DNA of 12,674 nucleotides from an uncultured Campylobacter sp. (GTDB lineage: Bacteria > Campylobacterota > Campylobacteria > Campylobacterales > Campylobacteraceae), in assembly GCF_938030785.1 (NCBI RefSeq), contig NZ_CALHIK010000168.1:1-12674 (forward strand). The letters are read 5' to 3'. How positions within the stretch are numbered: position 1 is the first letter of the stretch; the number at the start of each line of letters is the position of its first letter. The translations under genes and the position numbers were made by a program. Below are positions 7,127 to 12,674 of this stretch, piece by piece. Below the pieces are notes generated by a model. The model had not been told where the DNA came from, did no database searches, and worked only from the letters and a program-made list of their open reading frames with translations.

Positions 7127-10100
7127 TTATTTTCTCTGATTTACGACAAAATTCGCTTTGATAAAATTTGCATTTTCATCCAAGCAGCCTATCTCGTACT
7201 CTCCGGCGCCCAGACTCAGCATAAAAGACTCGTCGTTTGCTCGCGTAAAATACTCGCCCGTTTTAATCTGCACCGTGCGGCTTTGCGCTAAATTTAGAGT
7301 CTTTGCGGAGAAATCCTGCTTTGTGCGGTTTTGATCCTCCAAATTTAAGGCTGCTTCGGCGGAGCCCGATCTGTCGGCGGCGGAATTTTGCTCGTTTAAA
7401 TTTAGCCCGCGTATCGGTGCGGCGACCGGCACCGACGATAAAAGCGTGGAATTTTGCTCGTTTAAATTTGAGCCGTTTAAATTTTGCTTGGCGGGATTTC
7501 GCTCGTTTAAATTTCGCTTCGTAGAATTTCGCTCGGCGGAGCGTGAAATTTTAAAATTTCCGCCCGCAGGATTTAAAGAGGGCCTCTTTGAAGCGATGGG
7601 ATTTAAGGCGATGAGCCCTTCATTGCCGCCGCTGATCTTTAGATAGACGTTTTGCCCGAAAACCGCCGTGCACTGCACTTTAAGCCGCAAAAAGCCGTCC
7701 GCACCGGTCTCGTAGGTTTTGGCGTTGATGTCGTTTAGCACGGGCTTTACGGCGGCAAATTTAGCCGCGCACCTTCCTGCGCGCACCTTTTGAGGATCGA
7801 CTAGGCCGTGTTTTAGCAGATAAAAAAGCTCGCTCGTGCCGTAAATTTCGCACTCCTCGTTGGGCTCAACTCCATCGATCGCGAGATCCTCGGCGCTTTG
7901 AGCGCACTCCTTTTCGCGGTACGCGTCAGTGCATACCCGCCGAAAGCTCACGCCCGCAGGACGCGCAAACTCCGCCTCGCCCAGCATGCCCGATTTATCG
8001 AGGAAAGCAAACATATTAAACGCCACTTTCGCCGCACTCACGCCGCCGCTAAGATCTCTAGTCTTGGAGCCGTCGAAATTTCCCAGCCAGACGCCGAGTG
8101 TAAATTTGGGCGTAAGCGCGACGGTGTAGAGATCGCGCGCATCGGCGCTCGTGCCCGTTTTAAACATCAGCGGCGGCGCGTTTAGGGTGTTTTGCCACAC
8201 CGAGCCGAGGTAGGAGCGCGGCGCGTTTCTTAACATCTGCGTTACGATGTAGGCGCCCTGCGGGGTTAAAATTTTAGCATCGTCGCCGATCTTTACGCCC
8301 GCTATTTCGAGCTTTCGCAACTTGCCGCCGTTTGCAAACGCGCTGTAAAGGCGAGCAAGATCCATTAGGCTCATCGAAATGCTTCCCAGAGCTATACCCG
8401 CGCCGTAATAATCCTTGCTAAACTCCGCCAGATGCACGTTTGATAGCATTTCATACAGCCCGTCGTCACCAAGCATCAAATTTAGCTTCACCGCGGGGAT
8501 ATTTAGGCTAAGACTTAGCGCGTCGGTCGCACTAACCGCGCCCAAAAACCCCTGGTTGTAGTTGCGCGGCACATAGCCCGCGAAGGTTATCGGCGCGTCG
8601 ATCAGCTTCTTTGAAGGGGTGATGAGCCCGTGCTCAAGGGCTTTGGCGTAGATGAAGGGCTTGAGCGTAGAGCCCACGTTTTTTTGCGAGCGCACGCCGT
8701 CGTTTTGCCCCTCATTAGCGCTAAAATCGTGGCTGCCGACATAGGCGATCACGCTCATACTTTCGTTGTCGATCAGCACCGCGGCGCCGTTTCTAACGCC
8801 CTTATCGCGTAGAGAGAGGATCTCGCTTTTCAAAAAACCCTCAAGCGCGATCTGTGTTTTCAGATCCAAACTCGAATAAATTTTACCCTCGTTTAGACGC
8901 GCAAGCTCCTGCGCTAGCGCAGTTTGCTCCTTGGACTGCGCGCTCGCTTCGGAGTTTAAGGAATTTTCCCGCGTCTTGGCATTTAGAGCGGAATTTGCTT
9001 GCGATTTGGCGCCTGAAACGGAATTTGTCTGTATTTTGGCGCCTGGAGCAGAATCTGTCTGAGCACTAGCGTCCGAAACGGAATTTGTCTGTTCACTAAA
9101 ATTTGCGCTCGACCGCTCGCTAGAGTTTGCATCTGCCTGCGGATTTTGCGGCGGATGCGCGGTATCTTGCCGACTATTTAAATTTAGATTTTGCGGATTT
9201 TGCGAGTTTTGATGCGGATGCGCGGTACTGACGACATTCTGCCGCTTGTTTAAATTTATATCCGCACTCGGATTTTGCGGCAAATACTCGGTCTGCCCTT
9301 CCGTATCTGCGCTAAAATTTTGCGGCAAATGCGCAGCGCCTCGTTGCTCGTTTAAATTTGGACTTTGAGTATTTTGCGACGGATGGGCAGCATTAATTAA
9401 ATCTTGCCTCTCATTCAAGTTTGCGCCCTCTCGTTCATTTGGTTTTACATTTTTCGGTTCATTCGGTTTTGCGCCCGCCTGCGATTCTACGCCTTCGCGC
9501 TCGTTTAAATTTAAGCTCGTTCCGCCTAAATTTAAACTCTTCGGAGCATCCGTTTTAAAATCCGCCTCTTTGGGATTCATTTCTTTCAAATCCACTCCCA
9601 CCTGCGCGTTTACGGCACTTGATAAATTCGCCCTAACATTCGCCGCAGCCGTAAAATTTGATTCGGCACTAGTCGCGTCCGAAAAATTTGACTCTGCCGC
9701 CGCGGTTCGGTGCGCAGCCGAGCTTGCTTGCCCCGCCGTCCCGCCGAGCGCTCCGCCCTGCTCTAAATTTTGAGTGAAATTTACGTCATCTTTGGCGGTA
9801 AAATTTTGCATTTTATAATTGTTAAACGCTAACAGCGCGTAATGCGGCGCGTAATTGGGCGCTGCGTAGCGTCTGGGCGAGAAGGGCTCCGCGATGGCGC
9901 GCTCATACTCGCTCTGCGAGATCACGCCGCCCTCTCGCAACTGCGAAATTAGGCGGTTTTTAAGCGCGTTGATGTTTGATCTGCGATCCAGGCGGTTTTT
10001 GTTCGGGTTTTTCGGGATCACACTAAGAAGCGCGATTTGAGCGTTGCTAAGCTCGCGCAGGTCCTTTTTGAAGTAAAAATACGCCGCGGTTTTGACCCCC

Positions 10101-10630
10101 TCGATGTTGCCGCCGTATGGGGCGAGGTTGAAATACATTCCTAAAATTTCATCCTTGCTGAAGTGCCACTCCAGCTGAAAGGCGTTGAAAATTTCGATGA
10201 TTTTGTTCTTGTAGCTGCGCTGTTTGGGGCGCATCATACGCGCGACCTGCATCGTAATCGTCGAGGCTCCGACGCGCTCGACGTTACCCTCGCTTTTTTT
10301 AGTAAAATTTTGCGTAAAATTATACGTAGCCGCGCGCAGGATCGAGGCTGGATTGACGCCGAAATGGTAGTAAAAATAGCGATCTTCAAAGTAGATCGCG
10401 CTTTGTTTCAGCCGCGGCGGTATCTCGTCTGCGCTCGCGTAAAAGCGCCAAATTTGATCGTCGCTGATCTGCATATTTAAAATTTCGCCGTTTCGGTCGT
10501 ATAAAATTCTACTCTTCTGCTTGTTTAGCATATCCAAATTTAGCGGATAAAGCGCGTCTAGGATCAAAAACAGAGCGAATGCAAATGCGCAAAATAGCGC
10601 GATTTTTAACGTAAATTTTAGAAATTTCAT
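7127..10630 (-). CDS. pbpC: Penicillin-binding protein 1C with two repeat-rich insertions
   Basis: A class A, bifunctional peptidoglycan synthase of 1167 residues; E. coli PBP1C is about 770. One membrane segment (about 8-28) anchors it in the inner membrane with the enzyme in the periplasm. The glycosyltransferase domain (about 45-270) has FEDRYFYYHFG with catalytic Glu82, GASTITMQ (121-128) and KIIEIFNAFQLE (143-154). The transpeptidase domain (about 580-885) has STLK (Ser654 nucleophile, Lys657), SLN (708-710) and KTGTS (824-828), so both activities look intact. A PBP1C-type C-terminal domain follows (about 955-1167). Two extra segments explain the excess length: about 275-575 between the two enzyme domains, and about 1008-1118 within the C-terminal domain. 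Both are rich in Asn, Ala, Ser and Gln, made of degenerate repeats, and probably disordered and periplasmic. They carry seven Campylobacter-type N-glycosylation sequons; the remainder has none. An in-frame TGA 15 bp upstream (10643-10645) with no other start codon between makes ATG at 10630 the first possible start; no Shine-Dalgarno precedes it. It is first in an operon with the macroglobulin gene. Confidence 0.95.
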   Translation of the reverse strand: MKFLKFTLKIALFCAFAFALFLILDALYPLNLDMLNKQKSRILYDRNGEILNMQISDDQIWRFYASADEIPPRLKQSAIYFEDRYFYYHFGVNPASILRAATYNFTQNFTKKSEGNVERVGASTITMQVARMMRPKQRSYKNKIIEIFNAFQLEWHFSKDEILGMYFNLAPYGGNIEGVKTAAYFYFKKDLRELSNAQIALLSVIPKNPNKNRLDRRSNINALKNRLISQLREGGVISQSEYERAIAEPFSPRRYAAPNYAPHYALLAFNNYKMQNFTAKDDVNFTQNLEQGGALGGTAGQASSAAHRTAAAESNFSDATSAESNFTAAANVRANLSSAVNAQVGVDLKEMNPKEADFKTDAPKSLNLGGTSLNLNEREGVESQAGAKPNEPKNVKPNEREGANLNERQDLINAAHPSQNTQSPNLNEQRGAAHLPQNFSADTEGQTEYLPQNPSADINLNKRQNVVSTAHPHQNSQNPQNLNLNSRQDTAHPPQNPQADANSSERSSANFSEQTNSVSDASAQTDSAPGAKIQTNSVSGAKSQANSALNAKTRENSLNSEASAQSKEQTALAQELARLNEGKIYSSLDLKTQIALEGFLKSEILSLRDKGVRNGAAVLIDNESMSVIAYVGSHDFSANEGQNDGVRSQKNVGSTLKPFIYAKALEHGLITPSKKLIDAPITFAGYVPRNYNQGFLGAVSATDALSLSLNIPAVKLNLMLGDDGLYEMLSNVHLAEFSKDYYGAGIALGSISMSLMDLARLYSAFANGGKLRKLEIAGVKIGDDAKILTPQGAYIVTQMLRNAPRSYLGSVWQNTLNAPPLMFKTGTSADARDLYTVALTPKFTLGVWLGNFDGSKTRDLSGGVSAAKVAFNMFAFLDKSGMLGEAEFARPAGVSFRRVCTDAYREKECAQSAEDLAIDGVEPNEECEIYGTSELFYLLKHGLVDPQKVRAGRCAAKFAAVKPVLNDINAKTYETGADGFLRLKVQCTAVFGQNVYLKISGGNEGLIALNPIASKRPSLNPAGGNFKISRSAERNSTKRNLNERNPAKQNLNGSNLNEQNSTLLSSVPVAAPIRGLNLNEQNSAADRSGSAEAALNLEDQNRTKQDFSAKTLNLAQSRTVQIKTGEYFTRANDESFMLSLGAGEYEIGCLDENANFIKANFVVNQRK
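7301..7534 (-). repeat. NLNE/QN repeat array in the PBP1C C-terminal insertion
   Basis: Residues 1033-1110 are five variable-length units, each starting E/D-Q/R-N and most ending near NLNE. Unit-starting Asn residues are 1035, 1045, 1060, 1082 and 1101. In DNA, an exact 22-bp direct repeat lies at 7382-7403 and 7448-7469, with a one-base-shorter variant at 7494-7514. All three contain TCGTTTAAATTT, and a related GTTTAAATTTTGCTT lies at 7475-7489. The same 12-bp box recurs in the upstream insertion of this gene (9348-9359, 9501-9512). The reading frame stays open throughout. Confidence 0.85.
8960..9109 (-). repeat. Five 30-bp tandem repeats in the PBP1C linker
   Basis: Five head-to-tail 30-bp units start at 8960, 8990, 9020, 9050 and 9080. 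Four begin GGAATTT and the fourth begins AGAATCT. Units two and three share TTTGGCGCCTG, and units three to five share CTGTCTG or TTTGTCTG. They encode a 10-residue repeat on the minus strand (QTNSVSDASA, QTDSAPGAKI, QTNSVSGAKS, QANSALNAKT and a weaker fifth, RENSLNSEAS). Thirty bp keeps frame, so gain or loss of a unit would only change linker length. No spacers separate the units. Confidence 0.88.
9131..9469 (-). repeat. Interspersed NLNE / AHPxQN / KPNE repeats in the PBP1C linker
   Basis: Residues 388-500 are a mosaic of short repeats. KPNEPKNV and KPNEREGA form an 8-residue period (9431-9469). NLNE-like motifs then alternate with AHPxQN-like motifs: NLNERQ, AHPSQN, NLNEQR, AHLPQN, NLNKRQ, AHPHQN, NLNSRQ, AHPPQN. 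In DNA the NLN motif corresponds to TTTAAATTT boxes near 9174-9185, 9246-9257 and 9348-9359 (another lies just upstream at 9501-9512). The AHPxQN motif corresponds to repeated TTTTGCGG and GGATGCGCGGTA blocks. Unit length varies, so this array is older or more shuffled than the 30-bp array. Confidence 0.8.
9605..9694 (-). repeat. Degenerate 30-bp repeats at the start of the PBP1C linker
   Basis: Three 10-residue units, ESNFSDATSA, ESNFTAAANV and RANLSSAVNA (residues 313-342), have the same 30-bp period as the array at 8960-9109. The DNA around 9666-9690 (GCACTAG, then GCGTCCGAAAAATTTG) resembles 9063-9086 in that array, suggesting a common origin. Units one and two each contain a bacterial N-glycosylation sequon (Asn315, Asn325). 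Confidence 0.65.
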
Positions 10631-10636
10631 CGCGCA

Positions 10637-10642
10637 ATTATA
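10637..10642 (-). promoter_or_regulatory. pbpC -10 box, predicting a leaderless mRNA
   Basis: A perfect TATAAT on the minus strand ends 6 bp before the pbpC ATG. With standard -10 geometry (hexamer at -12 to -7) the first transcribed base would be the A of the start codon at 10630. There is no recognisable -35 (CTAAAA at 17-bp spacing), as is usual for Campylobacter. No Shine-Dalgarno sequence could fit. Confidence 0.65.
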
Positions 10643-10667
10643 TCAAAGAATTTTAATGATTTTAGGC

Positions 10668-10673
10668 TATAAT
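10668..10673 (+). promoter_or_regulatory. Helicase -10 box, divergent from the pbpC promoter
   Basis: A perfect TATAAT (in GGCTATAATGG) on the plus strand, with a predicted start site near 10680. No -35 is visible at 16-18 bp spacing. Its -10 lies only 25 bp from the pbpC -10, so the two polymerase sites overlap back to back. The leader of about 19 nt contains AAGGA at 10688-10692. Confidence 0.65.
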
Positions 10674-10698
10674 GGCGCCTTTTTGCAAAGGAATAATC

Positions 10699-12674
10699 TT
10701 GGACGCTCTAGCTAAGCTAAACACCGAACAATACGCCGCAGCAACCGCTCCTGCTGGGCACAATCTAATAATCGCAAGTGCAGGCACGGGCAAAACCAGC
10801 ACCATCGTCGCGCGCATCGCTCATCTGCTAAATCTCGGCACGAGCCCTAGAAAAATTTTGCTTCTTACCTTTACGAACAAGGCCGCGAGCGAGATGATAG
10901 CGAGGCTACAGCGGCATTTTGATAAAAAAATTACCTCCGCAATCGTCGCGGGCACCTTTCACGCCGTATCCTACGCCCTACTTCGCGAGCTCGGTAAAGG
11001 CGTGATCTTAAAGCAGCCCGCCGAGCTAAAGACGCTGCTAAAAAGCCTCGTAGAAAAGCGCAAATTTTATCACATAAGCGACGCGCGCCCCTACGGCGGG
11101 ACCTATCTGTACGACGTGTACTCGCTGTATCAAAACAAAGAGATGAGCGCGGATTTTGAGACGTGGTTTAGCAAAAACTACGAGGATCAGGCGGAATTTG
11201 CCGAAATTTACGCAGACATTTTGCGTGAGTTTGAAGAGGAAAAAGCAAAATTTAACTACGCCGATTTCAACGACGTCTTGCTAAAGATGCGCCATGAGCT
11301 GCGAAAGGGCGCGCCGCTACGGTTTGATGAAATTTTAGTGGACGAGTATCAGGACACGAACTCGCTGCAAGGAAGCCTCATAGATGCCTTCGCGACGAAA
11401 AGCCTCTTTTGCGTCGGCGATTTTGATCAGAGCATCTATGCTTTCAACGGCGCAAACATCGACATCATCGGCAGTTTCGGCAAGCGCTTTGCGGACGCTA
11501 AAATTTACGCGCTGAATATCAACTACCGATCAAGCTCGGCGATTTTAGCGCTTGCAAACCGCGTCATCGCGAACAATCCGCGCCTTTACGAAAAGAAACT
11601 GATCGTGGGCCGCGAGGGTAAATTTAGCGCGCCTAGGCTGCATGTTTACGACGATACGGCGGCGCAATACGCCCACGTAGCCGCACAGATCGCGCAAAGC
11701 GCCACTCTGCGCGAAAAGATCGCCGTTATCTTTCGCAACAACTCCAGCGCCGACGGCGTAGAAGTCGCGCTTAAGGAGCTCGGTATCGGCGCGAAGCGAA
11801 AAGGTGGCGTGAGCTTTTTTGAAAGCCGCGAGATCAAGGCCTTTACGGACATTTTCGCGATGATAATAAACCCAAAAGATATGATGGCATTTATGAGCAC
11901 GTGCGAATACGCAAGAGGCGTCGGCAGCGCGCTAAGCAAGGAGCTTTTCGACGCGCTGATCGCGCTTGGACACGGAAACATTCACGCAGGTCTTTTGCGC
12001 CCGGATGAGAGCGTTAAAATTTTTGAAAAAAAGAGGAAAAACTATCAGCTCGGGCTTTTTGACGATGTGGATATCATCGGCTCGGTATCGCGCTTTGAGG
12101 CTTTGGAATTTGACGAGTTTTTTCGCTCGCACCCGGTTCTAAAACACAATAAAATCACCGAGGGCGGCGCCGTATTTTTGCACGAAATTTATAAAATTTT
12201 TAAAAAAAGCGGCTCCGCTGCAAGGTCCGCTACGCTGATCTCACATATCAAAGACTCGCGCCTTTTTGCGCTTGTGGCGGATTTCATCGCGACGAAACGC
12301 GCGACGCTGAAAAACGGCAAGATAGACGAGGATCGCAAAAAGGACGAGACCGCGCGCATCTACGATAAATGCGGCATTTTAGAGCAGATCGCGGGCAAAT
12401 ACGCGGATCCGCAGAGCTTTTATAACTTCATAACCCTGGGCGCAAAGGAGATGAGCGAGGGCGAGGGGGTGAATCTGCTCAGCGTGCACGCAAGCAAGGG
12501 GCTTGAGTTTTGCAGCGTCTATCTCATTGACCTGGCGCAAAACCGCTTCCCGAACCTCAAGCTAATGGCGATGGGCGGCAGCCTGGAGGAGGAGCGGCGG
12601 CTCTTTTACGTGGCGGTCACCAGAGCGCGCGACGAGCTGGTGCTAAGCTACGCGAAATTTGATAAGATCAGAAA
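10699..12674 (+). CDS. UvrD/PcrA/Rep-family DNA helicase, 3' end cut by window
   Basis: A superfamily 1A 3'-5' DNA helicase acting in repair, replication restart or removal of proteins from DNA. It is open to the window edge (658 codons plus two bases). Motifs in order: Q motif LNTEQYAA (7-14), Walker A ASAGTGKT (26-33), motif Ia TFTNKAA (57-63), motif II DEYQDTN (215-221), motif III VGDFDQSIYAFNGAN, motif IV NYRSS (275-279), motif V SVHASKGLEF (595-604) and motif VI VAVTRAR (638-644). Nearly the whole protein is present, since the family is usually about 670-720 residues; perhaps a few dozen residues are missing. The start chosen is TTG at 10699, with AAGGA six bases upstream and a normal distance to the Q motif. 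An in-frame ATG at 10672 would add nine residues, but it overlaps the -10 box, so a transcript from that promoter could not use it. UvrD, PcrA and Rep cannot be told apart here. It is divergent from pbpC and has no evident functional tie to it. Confidence 0.93.
   Translation, partial: MDALAKLNTEQYAAATAPAGHNLIIASAGTGKTSTIVARIAHLLNLGTSPRKILLLTFTNKAASEMIARLQRHFDKKITSAIVAGTFHAVSYALLRELGKGVILKQPAELKTLLKSLVEKRKFYHISDARPYGGTYLYDVYSLYQNKEMSADFETWFSKNYEDQAEFAEIYADILREFEEEKAKFNYADFNDVLLKMRHELRKGAPLRFDEILVDEYQDTNSLQGSLIDAFATKSLFCVGDFDQSIYAFNGANIDIIGSFGKRFADAKIYALNINYRSSSAILALANRVIANNPRLYEKKLIVGREGKFSAPRLHVYDDTAAQYAHVAAQIAQSATLREKIAVIFRNNSSADGVEVALKELGIGAKRKGGVSFFESREIKAFTDIFAMIINPKDMMAFMSTCEYARGVGSALSKELFDALIALGHGNIHAGLLRPDESVKIFEKKRKNYQLGLFDDVDIIGSVSRFEALEFDEFFRSHPVLKHNKITEGGAVFLHEIYKIFKKSGSAARSATLISHIKDSRLFALVADFIATKRATLKNGKIDEDRKKDETARIYDKCGILEQIAGKYADPQSFYNFITLGAKEMSEGEGVNLLSVHASKGLEFCSVYLIDLAQNRFPNLKLMAMGGSLEEERRLFYVAVTRARDELVLSYAKFDKIR

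Noticed and set aside
7303..7524. Plus-strand frame rich in NFARLNLSRLNFA, looking like a pentapeptide-repeat protein
   Set aside because: It is antisense to the NLNE repeats of pbpC; the A/N-L-x pattern arises from the TTTAAATTT boxes. The pbpC frame is the one with a full enzyme on both sides.
8854..9069. Plus-strand open frame with its own 10-residue repeat pattern (WRLKRNLSVF-like)
   Set aside because: It is the antisense reading of the 30-bp array in pbpC; any frame through a 30-bp repeat shows a 10-residue period. It has no ribosome-binding site and no homology I recognise.
8960..9109. Evenly spaced 30-bp repeats that could suggest a CRISPR array
   Set aside because: The units are directly tandem with no unique spacers, diverge from each other, and lie in frame within pbpC. 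No cas genes are present.
10664..10685. AGGC ... GCCT followed by a T-run, terminator-like, in the divergent gap
   Set aside because: The stem is only 4 bp, its loop is the TATAAT box, and no gene ends there on the plus strand.
10672..10698. In-frame ATG nine codons upstream of the chosen helicase start
   Set aside because: It overlaps the -10 box, so it lies upstream of the predicted start site; AAGGA is correctly placed for the TTG at 10699 instead.
11646..12132. Two overlapping minus-strand frames opposite the helicase
   Set aside because: They lie opposite conserved helicase coding sequence and have no recognisable domain or start signal.

Overview
The window reads as chromosomal DNA of a relatively GC-rich member of the Campylobacterota. 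An oral Campylobacter of the gracilis/showae/rectus type is my best guess. The basis is codon style, the very frequent hexamer AAATTT, and T/A-rich intergenic DNA with TATAAT-type -10 boxes. This is an impression from the sequence; no species search was possible.

Layout, left to right. (1) Positions 97-1653, minus strand: a Tat-exported, cytochrome-less flavocytochrome c / fumarate-reductase-like flavoprotein. It has its own near-consensus promoter (1685-1713). A hairpin follows it at the left edge (2-41). (2) Positions 1856-1895: a strong rho-independent terminator closing the next transcription unit. (3) Positions 1914-7079, minus: a 1721-residue bacterial alpha-2-macroglobulin with an intact thioester motif (CTEQ, Cys1268). 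(4) Positions 7127-10630, minus: pbpC, encoding penicillin-binding protein 1C, 47 bp upstream of the macroglobulin gene and almost certainly co-transcribed with it. (5) Positions 10631-10698: a compact divergent promoter region. (6) Positions 10699 to the right edge, plus: a UvrD/PcrA/Rep-type superfamily 1 DNA helicase, cut by the window end after motif VI. There are no RNA genes, transposons, prophage genes or CRISPR arrays that I can support.

How the genes work together. The pbpC-macroglobulin pair is a known bacterial partnership: PBP1C can repair or make peptidoglycan, while the macroglobulin is thought to trap foreign proteases that enter the periplasm through a damaged envelope. The flavoprotein is a separate periplasmic respiratory reductase, and the helicase belongs to DNA repair/replication.

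The most unusual part is PBP1C itself. It is about 400 residues longer than the E. coli protein (about 770). The excess lies in two Asn/Ser/Ala/Gln-rich, repeat-built segments. One (about residues 275-575) sits between the transglycosylase and transpeptidase domains. The other (about 1008-1118) sits inside the C-terminal domain. At the DNA level they are decayed tandem repeats, including a 30-bp array and a shared TCGTTTAAATTT box found in both segments. All seven sequons of the Campylobacter N-glycosylation type (D/E-X-N-X-S/T) that I find in PBP1C fall in these two segments, and in the second segment the repeat unit itself generates them. pbpC also looks leaderless: a perfect TATAAT lies 6 bp before its ATG, with no Shine-Dalgarno sequence.
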